Below, in pieces: positions 1 to 9,873 of a stretch of DNA of 64,000 nucleotides. Within the stretch, counting starts at the first letter, position 1. Each line of letters begins with the position of its first letter. Both the position numbers and the translations under genes were made by a program. The notes beneath the pieces were generated by a model, which saw nothing but the letters and a program-made list of their open reading frames with translations, had not been told where the DNA came from and did no database searches. The stretch spans positions 1-64,000 of the forward strand of contig NZ_JACBYI010000011.1 of the NCBI RefSeq assembly GCF_019352175.1, in the 5' to 3' direction. This stretch comes from Paenibacillus sp. S150 (lineage in GTDB: Bacteria > Bacillota > Bacilli > Paenibacillales > Paenibacillaceae).

Positions 1-62
1 CGTTTGAGCCTGAACATCTCAATTCTATCGGAATGGTCTTGGTGGTCAAACCCTCGTTCCCT

Positions 63-87
63 CCACCCGCATAGCGGGTGGTTTTTT
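63..87 (+). terminator. Intrinsic terminator of a gene upstream of the window
   Basis: An 8-bp perfect stem (CCACCCGC / GCGGGTGG, loop ATA) is followed directly by six T residues on the plus strand. It most likely ends a plus-strand gene lying before the window. No coding region is recognisable in bases 1-62. Confidence 0.75.
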
Positions 88-184
88 GTTTCGCGCGTTT
101 CACGCACTCAACTGGCTAAAGCCAGAATAAGGGGTAAGCTTCGCTTCCCGCAAAACATATTCTTACGAATTCCACTTTAAAATT

Positions 185-253
185 CTTATCCTTCAAGCAG
201 AACCGGCTACGCCGTCCTTACGGGGGACGGGGTGTTTCAGCGAGAAATAGAAG
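185..253. repeat. Palindromic GCCGTCC repeat, copy P1 (diverged)
   Basis: This is a diverged member of the palindromic family found also at 41158, 44461, 45027, 60931, 61624 and 61721. The left arm CTTATCCTTC, the core with GCCGTCC and GGGACGG, and the right arm GAGAAATAGAAG are visible. Bases 88-369 otherwise hold only this repeat and the protease terminator. Confidence 0.6.
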
Positions 254-298
254 TATCATTTAATTGCCAAGCAAGCATGGCATGGGAGTCTTATATTT

Positions 299-343
299 AA
301 AAAAAAGCTGCCCCCGCGTTTGCCGCAAACGTCCGGGGACAGC
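299..343 (-). terminator. Terminator of the giant-protein operon
   Basis: On the minus strand a stem of about 10 bp (GCTGTCCCCG against CGGGGGCAGC, one bulged base) is followed by eight T residues. It lies 27 bp past the stop codon of the protease gene and is the only clear terminator at the end of the four-gene operon. Confidence 0.85.
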
Positions 344-369
344 CAGGGTGGTTATGGTTCTGATCCCGT

Positions 370-1059
370 CTACTTGAGCACTGCCGGCAGCAGGCTGAGC
401 AGATCCTCGGTACTTATGATCAGATGGATGTTGTTCATCGTCCGCAGGGAACCGGAGATGATCCCGGCCAGCCGGCCATGGGCATCCATAAGCGGCCCTC
501 CGGACATCCCGCTCGCCACTTGGGCGGAGGCCAGAATCCGGCTTCTGCCGTTAATCTCCGCATCCGGCGAATTGACAATGCCTTCGGTGATGATATTCGT
601 ATTCTTCAATGGATACCCCAGTGCGAACACGGCTTCCCCATGCTTGACCGCATCCTTGCGCACATTCAGGTACGAATACGCATTGCCCTTCACCTTCATG
701 GCTGCCGGATCAGGCAGCGCAAGCACGGCCACATCCTTAAGCTCATCGTATTTGGCGACTTTGATCGGACTGATCACCGTTCCGTCCGCCATGATCCCTT
801 CCATCCGCTCCGCGCCTTTGACCACATGGTAGGCGGTTGCCGCTGTTCCGCCGGAGGACAGGATAATTCCTGTCCCTGTGGAACTTGCCGTACCGTCGCT
901 TTTCAGCACCCGCAGGTAGAACATTGCATTCTCCGCAAGCCGGTACGTTTGCTCGGCGCTGTTAACCGCCAGTGTGTCGGCGCTGGAAGTGCCGGCATAG
1001 AAGAGCACCGCAGACACAACGGAGAACACCAGGCACACGGCCAGCCAGTTTCTTTTCAT
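370..1059 (-). CDS. Secreted trypsin-like (HtrA-type) serine protease
   Basis: The protein has 229 aa. An N-terminal hydrophobic segment (residues 5-27, ending near TSSADT) looks like a signal peptide or membrane anchor. The rest is a chymotrypsin-fold protease with a complete triad: His78 (in TAYHVV), Asp109 (in LKDVAVL) and Ser186 (in SGMSGGPL). No PDZ domain or SLH repeat follows, so it is shorter than classic HtrA/DegP. It starts 22 bp after the stop of the GLUG giant and a strong terminator follows it, so it is the last gene of the giant-protein operon. I infer that it acts outside the membrane and may process, mature or quality-check the giants. Nothing in the sequence proves the substrate. 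The family call is firm; the role is a guess from context. Confidence 0.85.
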   Translation of the reverse strand: MKRNWLAVCLVFSVVSAVLFYAGTSSADTLAVNSAEQTYRLAENAMFYLRVLKSDGTASSTGTGIILSSGGTAATAYHVVKGAERMEGIMADGTVISPIKVAKYDELKDVAVLALPDPAAMKVKGNAYSYLNVRKDAVKHGEAVFALGYPLKNTNIITEGIVNSPDAEINGRSRILASAQVASGMSGGPLMDAHGRLAGIISGSLRTMNNIHLIISTEDLLSLLPAVLK

Positions 1060-1081
1060 CTCTCTTATCCCCCGCTTCCGG

Positions 1082-4000
1082 TTATTGGATTACAGACATA
1101 ATGTCCTTGTACGCCCAGTGTGTCGCCGGCAGATCCTTGAACCTTACTGCGGTCACATTAAGCTTTTGGGTGCCGGCAATACGGTTGATGAGCACAACCG
1201 CCTGTGCCCGGGTAATCGGGTCGCCCGGCTTGAAGGTACCATCCGGAAAGCCCTGTACATAGCCCGCTTTGGACAGTGCGTTGACATATTGCTCCGACCA
1301 GTGGCCCTTCAGATCCGGTTGCTTCGTCACACCGTTCTCTGTCACATCGAGCTTCAGCACGGTGGTCATGATCTTGGAGAATTCGGCTCTTGTCAAGCCT
1401 TTCCCGCCGCCAAAGCCGCCGTCCGGGTATCCTTCAACGATGCCTGCCGAAGCAAAGAAGGCAGTCAGAGCCTGATTCTCGGCGTTCACATCGTTGAACA
1501 GGTTCCCCACATTGACCTCCTCCATGTCGAGCAGCGGCGCCAGTGCGGCAATCGTCTCATATCTGGTAATCGCCGCATTCGGCTGGAACAGGCCGCTTGC
1601 CGGTGCAATCATATATTTCACTTCGCCTGCGTTGCTCTTCAGGCTGTATTTTGCATTTTCGACTACATATTCAATCGTAATTACAGTGTCATCCTGGTCC
1701 GTAATCATCTTGATCGTCATATTGCCCGTAATCAGCAGCTCGCCGGTGTATTTCGTGCTGTTCACCGTCGGCGTGCTGCCGTCCGTAGTGTAATAAATCG
1801 TCTGGCCTTCCGGTGCGGTCAGCTTCAGCCTGCTGTTCTTGGCTACCTTGACCGGAGCTTCGCTGCCGCCGCTGGTTGTGGTTGTACCCGCAACTGCGGA
1901 GATTGCCGGTTCCTTCACTGGTGGAGCCACAATAGTAATCGGACCACCATAGTAGGAAGGCGGGGACCATTCACCTGCCAGTTCCTCGCTGTATTCCTTG
2001 CCTTCCAAGATGGTAACCGCCCGGATCTTGGCAGCGCTTCTGAGCACGATCGGTTCTTTGTAGAGCTGGGAATTCTCCGTAGGACGGCTGCCGTCCAGCG
2101 TATAGTAGATGCTGCCGCCCGGCTCCGCCGTTGCCAGAACAACGTTAACCTGGACGTTGAACACCTTGTCGCCGGATACAACAGCCGGCGGCACTGCCTG
2201 TTCAGGGAATTTCACCGCAGCTTCGTTGATTGCAATACTCCGGCTCTTGCCTTGGGCAGCCGCAGTCAGTACAGCACTGCCGCTTGTTTGCAGCTTGCCT
2301 GTTGTACCGCTGAGCGCTGCCTTGGACGGATCAGCGCTCCAGGCTATACCGCTGCTCAGGCTGAAGCTTCCGTCCACGCGGTTGATCAGATCCTGCGGAT
2401 TCAGTATGACTGCGGCCGAGCCGAGCAGGCCTTCAGCCGTTCCGCTGAATACATTGAGCACAGGGTAGAAGCCCTCGTGTGCTGTCCACTGGTTCGCATC
2501 CAGTCCCGCCGGCAGAGCCGCAGCAACCAGCTGTGCTGCCGGCAGGCCTTCACCGGCTTCCCCCGCCTTGCTCTTGCCTGCCCCGTCATAGTAGGCGATA
2601 TTTCTCTTCAGCATTTGTCTGTTGAAGGCGGAGCGGCTGATGATAGCCCCGTTATCCTTCTGACCGGCAATTCCGCCGAAGAATGCCTGCTGCGGCAGAA
2701 GCTTGCCGTTCACTGCCGCACTGGCTTCTCCGGTGTTCAGGGAGGACAGGATGGAACCGGCTGTAGCATGTCCGGCAATCCCTCCGGCCCACGCCTTGTT
2801 TGTTCCAAAGGCCTTGATCCGTCCGGAAGCATAGGTGTTGTTGATCTCCCCTGCATTCAGACCGGCGATCCCTCCGGCAGCTGCTTCAGTTGCAGCTGCC
2901 TGAACATCCGCATAGGACATGGAATCCTTAATGATGCCCTGTGCCGTATTCTGTGCCGTGATGCCTCCGGCGGCCGGTCCGCCGGTGCCGATGCTTCCGG
3001 CAGAAGCGGACTCTGCAATAGTGCCGCTGTTGATACCGGCGATGCCTCCGGCGTAACCTGCACCCTGTACAGTAAGGTTATCTGTCCGGAGGGCTGTGAG
3101 TGTTCCCAGGTTGATCCCCGCCGCGCCGCCTGCAGTTTCACTGGCAGCTACGCTTCCGCTGATGGTTACACCGGAGATCTCAGCTCCGGCATGGTTGATG
3201 CCTGCAACAATACCGGCATCCTTGCCCGCTTCAATCCTGGCACCTGCAAAGCCCACATTGATGATCTTTCCGCTGTTCTCGGATACAAAGCCTGCATATT
3301 TACTGTCTTCCTTGCCAAGCCGCAGCCCGGAGATGGTATGTCCCTGGCCGTCGAATTCAGCGGTGAAGCTGTCTATGGCGGTCCAAGGGCTGCCGCCAAG
3401 ATCGATGTCCGCTCCAAGCAGCAGCTTGTTCAGCGCCAGACCTCCGGTGGCTGTTCTGTTGTACAGACGGTAATATTCAATTCCCGTTTCATTGTAGAGC
3501 AGCACTGCGCCCTTCAATTGCTGCGGCGTAACGAGGGTTGCCACGCCATCCGCTGCATGGTCCATGAATGAAGTATCGAAATCGATATTCCATTTGCCGG
3601 ATGCCAGCGGGTCAAATGCATCCACAGATACCGCACCTGGCTCGGCGCCTGCGTTGCGCCCTACGGCAGGAAGCTGTGCAGTCGCTGCCGGAGAGAAGGT
3701 GGAGCCGATAATTTGGCCGTCGCGGAAGTTATAGCCGGCCAGCCGGCCTGCATAGACCGTCGAGCCGGTCACATTGACGGAAATATCCGGCACACCCGCA
3801 TATACCCCGCTCAAGGTTCCATCGTTGTAGCCCGCGAAGCCGCCTGTGTAGGAACGGGGGGAGGACTTGACTCCCACCGTGGAAACCTTCGCCTGCAGTG
3901 CATAGGAATCACTGATCACCGCGCTTCTCTCCACCGTACCGGCAAAGCCGCCGCTGCGAGTATCAAATCCGGTGTTGTCGATATTGCCTGAAGCATAGGC

Positions 4001-7000
4001 ATTCCTGATGCTGAAGTGGTCTACCGAACCGGCGAAGCCTCCGGCATAGGCGCCCAGCCTGCCGCTTACCGTCACTGCTCCTGTAGCATAGGAACGCTCA
4101 ATGCTGCCTTCACGGATATCCGTATCTCCCAGCAGACCGGCGAAGCCGCCCGCATAAATCGTATTGTCCTGATTCGTATCCGTAATCCGCAGCGGGATGT
4201 CCGCATGGGAATACGTAATCTTCATATCGTCTCCAAGGCCGACCAATCCACCGGCGCGGGTCGATGGAACGGCTTCACCCATTGTTACCGCCGTACCCAG
4301 CGTAATGGCTTGGCCATCCGCCCCCGAGATGCTGCTGTAATGAATTTCGCCGCCCTCTCCCCAGCCGACAATGCCGCCCGCATTGTAGACTCTGCTGTTG
4401 CCGGCATTCAGGCTGCCCTGTGCGGCAGCATCAACGATAATTCCGCTGCTGTAGCCGGCAATCCCGCCGACGCTTGCCGTGTTGCCGCCGGTAACGTTCA
4501 GATCAATGGCCGCTTCCGAACGGTAGATGGATGCATTCTCATTTCTGCCCGCGATCCCGCCGGCATTCAGCTCTGCGGCGTTGCCTGCACCCGTGACCTC
4601 AATCGATCCGGTGTGGGCTTTCGCCAGGTATATGCCTCTGTATAACGGATAGGCTTTGCCGAACTCGAAGCCTTCGTTCAGGTCAGTTGCCGACATGCTT
4701 CCGGCAATCCCTCCGACTGCAGTTGCTCCATTCTTCGCAGTTACTGCAAGCTGAGGTGCGGCGTTCACATTATAGAGCAGCGTGTTCACGCCTTGTCCCA
4801 GAATACCGCCGGCCATATTGGCTTCGCCTGCGGATTGAAGAGAACCGCGGAACTGCACATCATTCACGGCTGCGTCCGAGGCTTCGCCCGCGATACCGCC
4901 GATGACCGCCTCCAGGCTGCCGTCAACTGCGGAAATCGCAACACCGCTCACCGAAGAATGATCGATATCATACACGTTGCCGGATGAGGCTGCGGAGAGC
5001 TTCATTCCTCCGGCTGCACCGTCTACAGTACCTGCAATACCTCCGATGGTGCCATTTCCCTTCAGCTGCACGCCGGTTCCGGGTCCGGTCACTGTGCCGC
5101 CCGTAATCTTGGCGCCTGTATCCAGATGGCCGATCAGTCCGCCCAGTACCGAATCCAGTCCAAGCGCTTCAAGCTGGCCGTCTTTGAATTCAAGAGTCAG
5201 CTGATCGGCAGTCCCCGTTACATAACGGCCGATCAATCCGCCGGTGACCGTGTTCATGCCTGTCGAAGCGATCCGGTATTTCGGGCTGGCTTCTTCCTTC
5301 ATACCCGTCACATTCCCTGCCTGCCTGCCGATCAATCCGCCGATGACCGCCTGATCGGCAGAGCTGCCGATGCTGCCGTCAACTGCAGTCAGCAGGTAAG
5401 TGGATGCTGCGAGTGTCTTGCTGCGGTCTGCATCGTGGACATAGGTGATGTCCGAAGCATTGTCGCCGGCGATCCCGCCGGCAATGCCGCCTGTATAGAC
5501 CGTCTCGATTCTGCTGCCGCCGTCCAGTGTCAGATGAAGCGATGCCAGCGCACCTGTGTTTTTGCCCAGGATACCTCCGACGGTACCGCCGCTGATTTTC
5601 ACACCGTTCAGCAGCTTGAGATCAATATTCGATACCGTACCTTTGTTCTGGCCGGCAAGCGCCCCGGTATACTGGCTGCCCGCGATGGACAATGGCTCCA
5701 GATTGATGTTCTTCACCGTTCCCTCATCGCCGATTACCCCGAACAATCCGGAGTTGCTGAACACTGCCGACTGCAGCGTAAGCCCGTCAATCAAATGGCT
5801 GCCGCCCTCAAAGGTTCCCTGGAAGGCATTCTCTTCCGTGTCCCCGATAGGGGTCCATTGCTTCGACTGGATATGGATCGGACCTGCTACGGTAATCGTT
5901 CTTCCTGCAAAATCGAAACTATCCACACCGGCAATCGTTCCGTTCACAATCGCTGCCAATCCGGCAAGCTCTGCTTCTGATGTAATTTGGAAGAGGATGG
6001 CATCCTTATCCTTCATGTACCAGTTGATGTTGGAGTTCACATCGCCCCCGGTATCCCCGCCGGTGTTGGCTTCACGGTTCACTTCAGGATATTTGTATTC
6101 GGCATTCAGCGAGCCGTATTTCCAGGCGCCGGTGAAATCCCATCCGGACAATCCCGGGAAAACCTCTCTGTCTCTCAGCGTTTCCGAGAGGATGGTGGTC
6201 AGACGCACATGCACGTCCAGCCAGCGGTGGTTGCCTTCGGCAAAGTCCGGAAGGTCCTTGTTGATATTCTTGTCTTCATCTTTTATATAGTAGGATTTGT
6301 AGAGCAGCTCTTTGCTGGCATTGTCATACCGGCCGGCAAAACCTCCGGCATATGCGCCGCTGCTCGCGTTAACTTCCGCCGCAGAATAGGCGTTCGATAC
6401 TTTACCGTTCGTAATTCTGCCGATGAAGCCGCCCGCATAGGAGTGATCGCTGTCGGCTGTTACACTTTTGGCTACATACGAATTCTTGATTGTGCCTCCA
6501 GTGTGCTCGCCCACAAGACCGCCGACAACAGTGTAGCTGCCGCTCGCGGTTATTTTGGAAGAAGTATAGGATTGCTCCACGGCACCTGCGCTGTTTCTTC
6601 CGATCAGTCCCCCAAGGAATACCGGTTGTCCGGCGGTTCCGGCAGCTTTGCCTGTAATATCGATGTCCACATACGAGCCTTTGACCTGTCCGGCATTCTC
6701 ACCGGCAAGTCCTCCGGCCAATGTTCCCTCGCCTTCAATGGTCAGGTTGGCGTTGGAATACGTGTAATAGAGTGTGCCTGCTGCTGTGTTCCGTCCGGCC
6801 AGTCCGCCAAAAATCACATTAGCGCCTTTGGAGCTTACCGGAAGCTTATCCGTAATACTGTTGTTGGCAATCAAGCTGCGGTTCTCGCCAACCATACCGC
6901 CCACGACGGAGGCCGGAGAAGCTGCATTGATGCTGCCCAGCGTGCGGCTGTTCTGAAGGGTGCTGACGGCAGTCCCCGGATTCTGGACCGGATCTCCCGC

Positions 7001-9778
7001 TCTGGCATCGTTCAGTCCGACAATTCCGCCAATAATGGCGCCTGCCGCTGTGGCATTCGTCTTCAAGCTGAAAGCCGTAATATAGTTGTTTGTGATTACA
7101 GCCGTATTTGAACCGAGATTATAGCCGCTCATGCCGCCTGCTTGCACATTCGGGCCGTTCAGCGTCAGGTTCAGGGCTCTGCCGACAAGTCGTTCCAGTC
7201 TGGATTGATCGTTGTAGCCGACAAATCCGCCGATATAGGCATTTGCCGCATCCTTGGTTGTATTGATCAGCAGGTTCTCGGCATTCAGAGCCGCCGTATC
7301 TCCGCTGATGGTGCTGTTCTCCAGTGCTCCGGCCAATCCTCCTGCCTTAGCGTCAATACCTGATATAGAGAAAATGACATAATCCGGTGCCACTGCCGTA
7401 GCTGCCGGCTTCACAATATCAGTTGCCTTGGCAAAACCCGCGATTCCGCCGGCCTTCACTTCAGTTCCGGTTACGGTAATCACCGCATTTTCTCCGGCCA
7501 ACATTACCGGAGTGATGATCCCGGCGCGGCTGCCTTCAAGGCCTTCGGAGCGTCCGGCAATACCGCCCGCTTCCGTCCGTGGACCGCTGGCCTCAATCAC
7601 CACCGAGCGGGCCGTCACATCCGTCAGCGTTCCGGTGTTGAACCCGGCGATACCGCCCACGGCGTTGTCCGGACCCGGGGAGCCGATCGTGATGTTCTCC
7701 GCCAGCACATAAGGACTGGCTCCGTGATTCTCCCCAAACATCCCCCCGGCATAGCCATTCGCGGCCAAGGCCCGGATTTCAATCCGGTTCGTATGCAGAT
7801 GCAGCGCAGAAGCCCGGTTGTCGCCAACCGCGCCGCCGAAGCTCACCTGTTCTGCCTTCAGTTCCACTATGATATCGCTGGCTGCAACAGCCTGCGCCGC
7901 CGTACCGATGGAAGCCTCATTATTCAGGCGTCCTGCCACACCTCCGAACGTATATCCGCTCCGGCCGTTTACGTTAATGAAACCGATTTTGGCTGCCAGA
8001 CTGTCCGTCAGCGCAAGCGCCTTGTCATTGCTGCCGACAAGTCCGCCCGCTGTGACGTTGTCTCTGCCATCCGCTGCCGGAACACTGGCCTCCGCTTCAA
8101 TGCGCAGGCTGTTATAGTCGGCACCCGCAGCATCCCCGGCCAGTACGCCGGTGATTGTTCCCTGCGCGCTTCCGGCGATTCCGCCGACAACGCCCCCCTC
8201 CGAGGTAGTCTTCAGCGTGATGTGCTTCACTGCCGAATTGCTGATGGTCCCTTCCAGGTAACCGGCGATTCCCCCGACCGTACCATCGGAAATGATGGTA
8301 TTGAAGGGACTGGCTGCAGCCCCGGCCTGGGAGGCTGTGATTACCCCTCCGATTTCATAGCCCGCAATCCCCCCGGTGTATACACCGTCAGCACCGGCAA
8401 CATTCAGGCTGCCCGTGAAGGAAGCATTCATGATGCTTCCGCCGGCATCATAACCGGCAATCCCTCCGGTGTAGATCGCCGTTCCGCCGCTGACGTTAAT
8501 TGCCGCCGTATTCTGATAGGCTCCGGCTGCCGGATTATTCAGCATGATCCCCTTTGCCGCATACCCGATGAAGCCGCCGGTATATATGTTCTGCGAGCCC
8601 GTTGCCGTAACCGGGTTCGCATTATTGTAGGCTGCCGACCAGGACAGCGCACTGTCCGCATAACCGGCAATTGCGCCCGTGTACACATTCATGCCGCCAT
8701 TGTTGGTTACCGGAGCCGTATGGGCAAAGGCAATGCTGATATCCGGATTCTGCACGGCGCCCACAGCGCCAATCAGTCCTCCGGCATAAGCGCCGGTTGC
8801 CCCCGGAGCATTCACACTGACAGCTCCGCCGCTGGCCGTAGCACTCGAGAACACGATGGTTCCGTCGGTTCTGCCGATAATTCCCCCGGCATAGACAATT
8901 TCCCCGCCAGTTGCCGTAACGGATGCCGTATTGCTGATAGCTGTATCCTCATCATTCATGATCAGGGAGCCGGAGGTATGCCCGGCAATCCCGCCGGCAT
9001 AGCTGGTCCCTTCCAGGCCGTTTACCAGCAAGGCGCCGGAATTGGATGCTTTCTTGATCTTCAGGCTGCCGGGACCGCCGTAGCCGACAATGCCTCCGAC
9101 AGTTGAAGCACCGTTCGCCGTAATTGCAGCCTCGTTCACGGAATTTGCGATGGAGCCTGTTCCCATACCCACGATTCCGCCAGCATATGCATGGAACGGC
9201 AGGCTGATGGTCTCAATTTTGATTTTATTGATAATGTCGTACACCGTGCTGTTGCCTGTCATTTTACCGACGGCAGCGCCGGCGTAGACATCATAAGTAA
9301 CGCTGGTCACGCTGATGGAGCCGCTGGAGGTGAACTCGAAGCCGCCCACAGTCGCGCCATCCATATTGCCGACCAAGCCCTGATAAGAGAGGCTTGGCTG
9401 CACATTCATGCCCGAAAGCCTGAGAATCGCACCGTCCTTGGAGATCAGTGTTCCCCGGAAAGGATGCTCTCCGTTGCCGATAGGCACCCACAGATGTGCA
9501 GACAGATCCAAGTCTTTATCGATTTCCAGGATTTTGCCGTTCAATCCGTTAACCGTGCCATCCCCATCTTCATTGACCAGCTTCGCCACCCCGGCAAGCT
9601 TCTCTGCCGTATCAATTTTAAAGGTAGTATAGACCGGGTTATACCATGACGTGTCGGCTGAGCTTGTCCAGGTCTGCCCGTCGGCTTTGGCCATCAAGCC
9701 TCCGGCAACCGCCGCGACCGCCAGAACGATCAGCGCAACCGCGAGGCCGATCAGTGATTTATGCTTTGTTGCCATCAT
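1082..9778 (-). CDS. Giant GLUG-repeat surface protein with SLH anchor
   Basis: The protein has 2898 aa. Residues 8-32 form a signal/anchor helix. Three long beta-solenoid blocks follow, each opened by a GLUG-type lead-in: near residue 40 (WVPIG...PFRGTL), near 1250 (WTPIG...FQGTFEGG) and near 2060 (WTAID...FDGQGH). After each lead-in come dozens of copies of a roughly 20-30-residue repeat whose signature is GGIAGxNxG. Near 2500-2700 come Ig-like and two chitobiase-C-terminal-like modules (IYYTLDGSRPT and IYYTTDGSTPT). From about 2710 come SLH repeats (VEGYPDGGF, VQGFPDGTF), the last cut short at its usual HWAYKDIM point. SLH repeats are known to bind pyruvylated wall polymers, so surface display is expected. 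GLUG solenoids are often found in adhesins and streptococcal IgA-protease-like proteins, but no catalytic site was seen. Start ATG at 9778, with GAGGCGG upstream. It is the third gene of the operon. The ligand is unknown. Confidence 0.85.
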   Translation of the reverse strand: MMATKHKSLIGLAVALIVLAVAAVAGGLMAKADGQTWTSSADTSWYNPVYTTFKIDTAEKLAGVAKLVNEDGDGTVNGLNGKILEIDKDLDLSAHLWVPIGNGEHPFRGTLISKDGAILRLSGMNVQPSLSYQGLVGNMDGATVGGFEFTSSGSISVTSVTYDVYAGAAVGKMTGNSTVYDIINKIKIETISLPFHAYAGGIVGMGTGSIANSVNEAAITANGASTVGGIVGYGGPGSLKIKKASNSGALLVNGLEGTSYAGGIAGHTSGSLIMNDEDTAISNTASVTATGGEIVYAGGIIGRTDGTIVFSSATASGGAVSVNAPGATGAYAGGLIGAVGAVQNPDISIAFAHTAPVTNNGGMNVYTGAIAGYADSALSWSAAYNNANPVTATGSQNIYTGGFIGYAAKGIMLNNPAAGAYQNTAAINVSGGTAIYTGGIAGYDAGGSIMNASFTGSLNVAGADGVYTGGIAGYEIGGVITASQAGAAASPFNTIISDGTVGGIAGYLEGTISNSAVKHITLKTTSEGGVVGGIAGSAQGTITGVLAGDAAGADYNSLRIEAEASVPAADGRDNVTAGGLVGSNDKALALTDSLAAKIGFINVNGRSGYTFGGVAGRLNNEASIGTAAQAVAASDIIVELKAEQVSFGGAVGDNRASALHLHTNRIEIRALAANGYAGGMFGENHGASPYVLAENITIGSPGPDNAVGGIAGFNTGTLTDVTARSVVIEASGPRTEAGGIAGRSEGLEGSRAGIITPVMLAGENAVITVTGTEVKAGGIAGFAKATDIVKPAATAVAPDYVIFSISGIDAKAGGLAGALENSTISGDTAALNAENLLINTTKDAANAYIGGFVGYNDQSRLERLVGRALNLTLNGPNVQAGGMSGYNLGSNTAVITNNYITAFSLKTNATAAGAIIGGIVGLNDARAGDPVQNPGTAVSTLQNSRTLGSINAASPASVVGGMVGENRSLIANNSITDKLPVSSKGANVIFGGLAGRNTAAGTLYYTYSNANLTIEGEGTLAGGLAGENAGQVKGSYVDIDITGKAAGTAGQPVFLGGLIGRNSAGAVEQSYTSSKITASGSYTVVGGLVGEHTGGTIKNSYVAKSVTADSDHSYAGGFIGRITNGKVSNAYSAAEVNASSGAYAGGFAGRYDNASKELLYKSYYIKDEDKNINKDLPDFAEGNHRWLDVHVRLTTILSETLRDREVFPGLSGWDFTGAWKYGSLNAEYKYPEVNREANTGGDTGGDVNSNINWYMKDKDAILFQITSEAELAGLAAIVNGTIAGVDSFDFAGRTITVAGPIHIQSKQWTPIGDTEENAFQGTFEGGSHLIDGLTLQSAVFSNSGLFGVIGDEGTVKNINLEPLSIAGSQYTGALAGQNKGTVSNIDLKLLNGVKISGGTVGGILGKNTGALASLHLTLDGGSRIETVYTGGIAGGIAGDNASDITYVHDADRSKTLAASTYLLTAVDGSIGSSADQAVIGGLIGRQAGNVTGMKEEASPKYRIASTGMNTVTGGLIGRYVTGTADQLTLEFKDGQLEALGLDSVLGGLIGHLDTGAKITGGTVTGPGTGVQLKGNGTIGGIAGTVDGAAGGMKLSAASSGNVYDIDHSSVSGVAISAVDGSLEAVIGGIAGEASDAAVNDVQFRGSLQSAGEANMAGGILGQGVNTLLYNVNAAPQLAVTAKNGATAVGGIAGSMSATDLNEGFEFGKAYPLYRGIYLAKAHTGSIEVTGAGNAAELNAGGIAGRNENASIYRSEAAIDLNVTGGNTASVGGIAGYSSGIIVDAAAQGSLNAGNSRVYNAGGIVGWGEGGEIHYSSISGADGQAITLGTAVTMGEAVPSTRAGGLVGLGDDMKITYSHADIPLRITDTNQDNTIYAGGFAGLLGDTDIREGSIERSYATGAVTVSGRLGAYAGGFAGSVDHFSIRNAYASGNIDNTGFDTRSGGFAGTVERSAVISDSYALQAKVSTVGVKSSPRSYTGGFAGYNDGTLSGVYAGVPDISVNVTGSTVYAGRLAGYNFRDGQIIGSTFSPAATAQLPAVGRNAGAEPGAVSVDAFDPLASGKWNIDFDTSFMDHAADGVATLVTPQQLKGAVLLYNETGIEYYRLYNRTATGGLALNKLLLGADIDLGGSPWTAIDSFTAEFDGQGHTISGLRLGKEDSKYAGFVSENSGKIINVGFAGARIEAGKDAGIVAGINHAGAEISGVTISGSVAASETAGGAAGINLGTLTALRTDNLTVQGAGYAGGIAGINSGTIAESASAGSIGTGGPAAGGITAQNTAQGIIKDSMSYADVQAAATEAAAGGIAGLNAGEINNTYASGRIKAFGTNKAWAGGIAGHATAGSILSSLNTGEASAAVNGKLLPQQAFFGGIAGQKDNGAIISRSAFNRQMLKRNIAYYDGAGKSKAGEAGEGLPAAQLVAAALPAGLDANQWTAHEGFYPVLNVFSGTAEGLLGSAAVILNPQDLINRVDGSFSLSSGIAWSADPSKAALSGTTGKLQTSGSAVLTAAAQGKSRSIAINEAAVKFPEQAVPPAVVSGDKVFNVQVNVVLATAEPGGSIYYTLDGSRPTENSQLYKEPIVLRSAAKIRAVTILEGKEYSEELAGEWSPPSYYGGPITIVAPPVKEPAISAVAGTTTTSGGSEAPVKVAKNSRLKLTAPEGQTIYYTTDGSTPTVNSTKYTGELLITGNMTIKMITDQDDTVITIEYVVENAKYSLKSNAGEVKYMIAPASGLFQPNAAITRYETIAALAPLLDMEEVNVGNLFNDVNAENQALTAFFASAGIVEGYPDGGFGGGKGLTRAEFSKIMTTVLKLDVTENGVTKQPDLKGHWSEQYVNALSKAGYVQGFPDGTFKPGDPITRAQAVVLINRIAGTQKLNVTAVRFKDLPATHWAYKDIMSVIQ

Positions 9779-9829
9779 GACACCGCCTCAAATGTATTGT
9801 GAACCGTTTGAAACTGTATGGGTGAAGCA

Positions 9830-9864
9830 ACCCGCACCTGCCGCCAAGACGGTCCGGTGCGGGT
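9830..9864 (-). terminator. Intergenic hairpin between the two SLH giants
   Basis: ACCCGCACC and GGTGCGGGT form a perfect 9-bp stem around a 17-nt loop in the 95-bp gap between the two giants. No good T-run follows on the minus strand. It may act as a weak attenuator or as an mRNA end that stabilises the upstream message, rather than a full stop. Confidence 0.5.
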
Positions 9865-9873
9865 ATTGCCTCC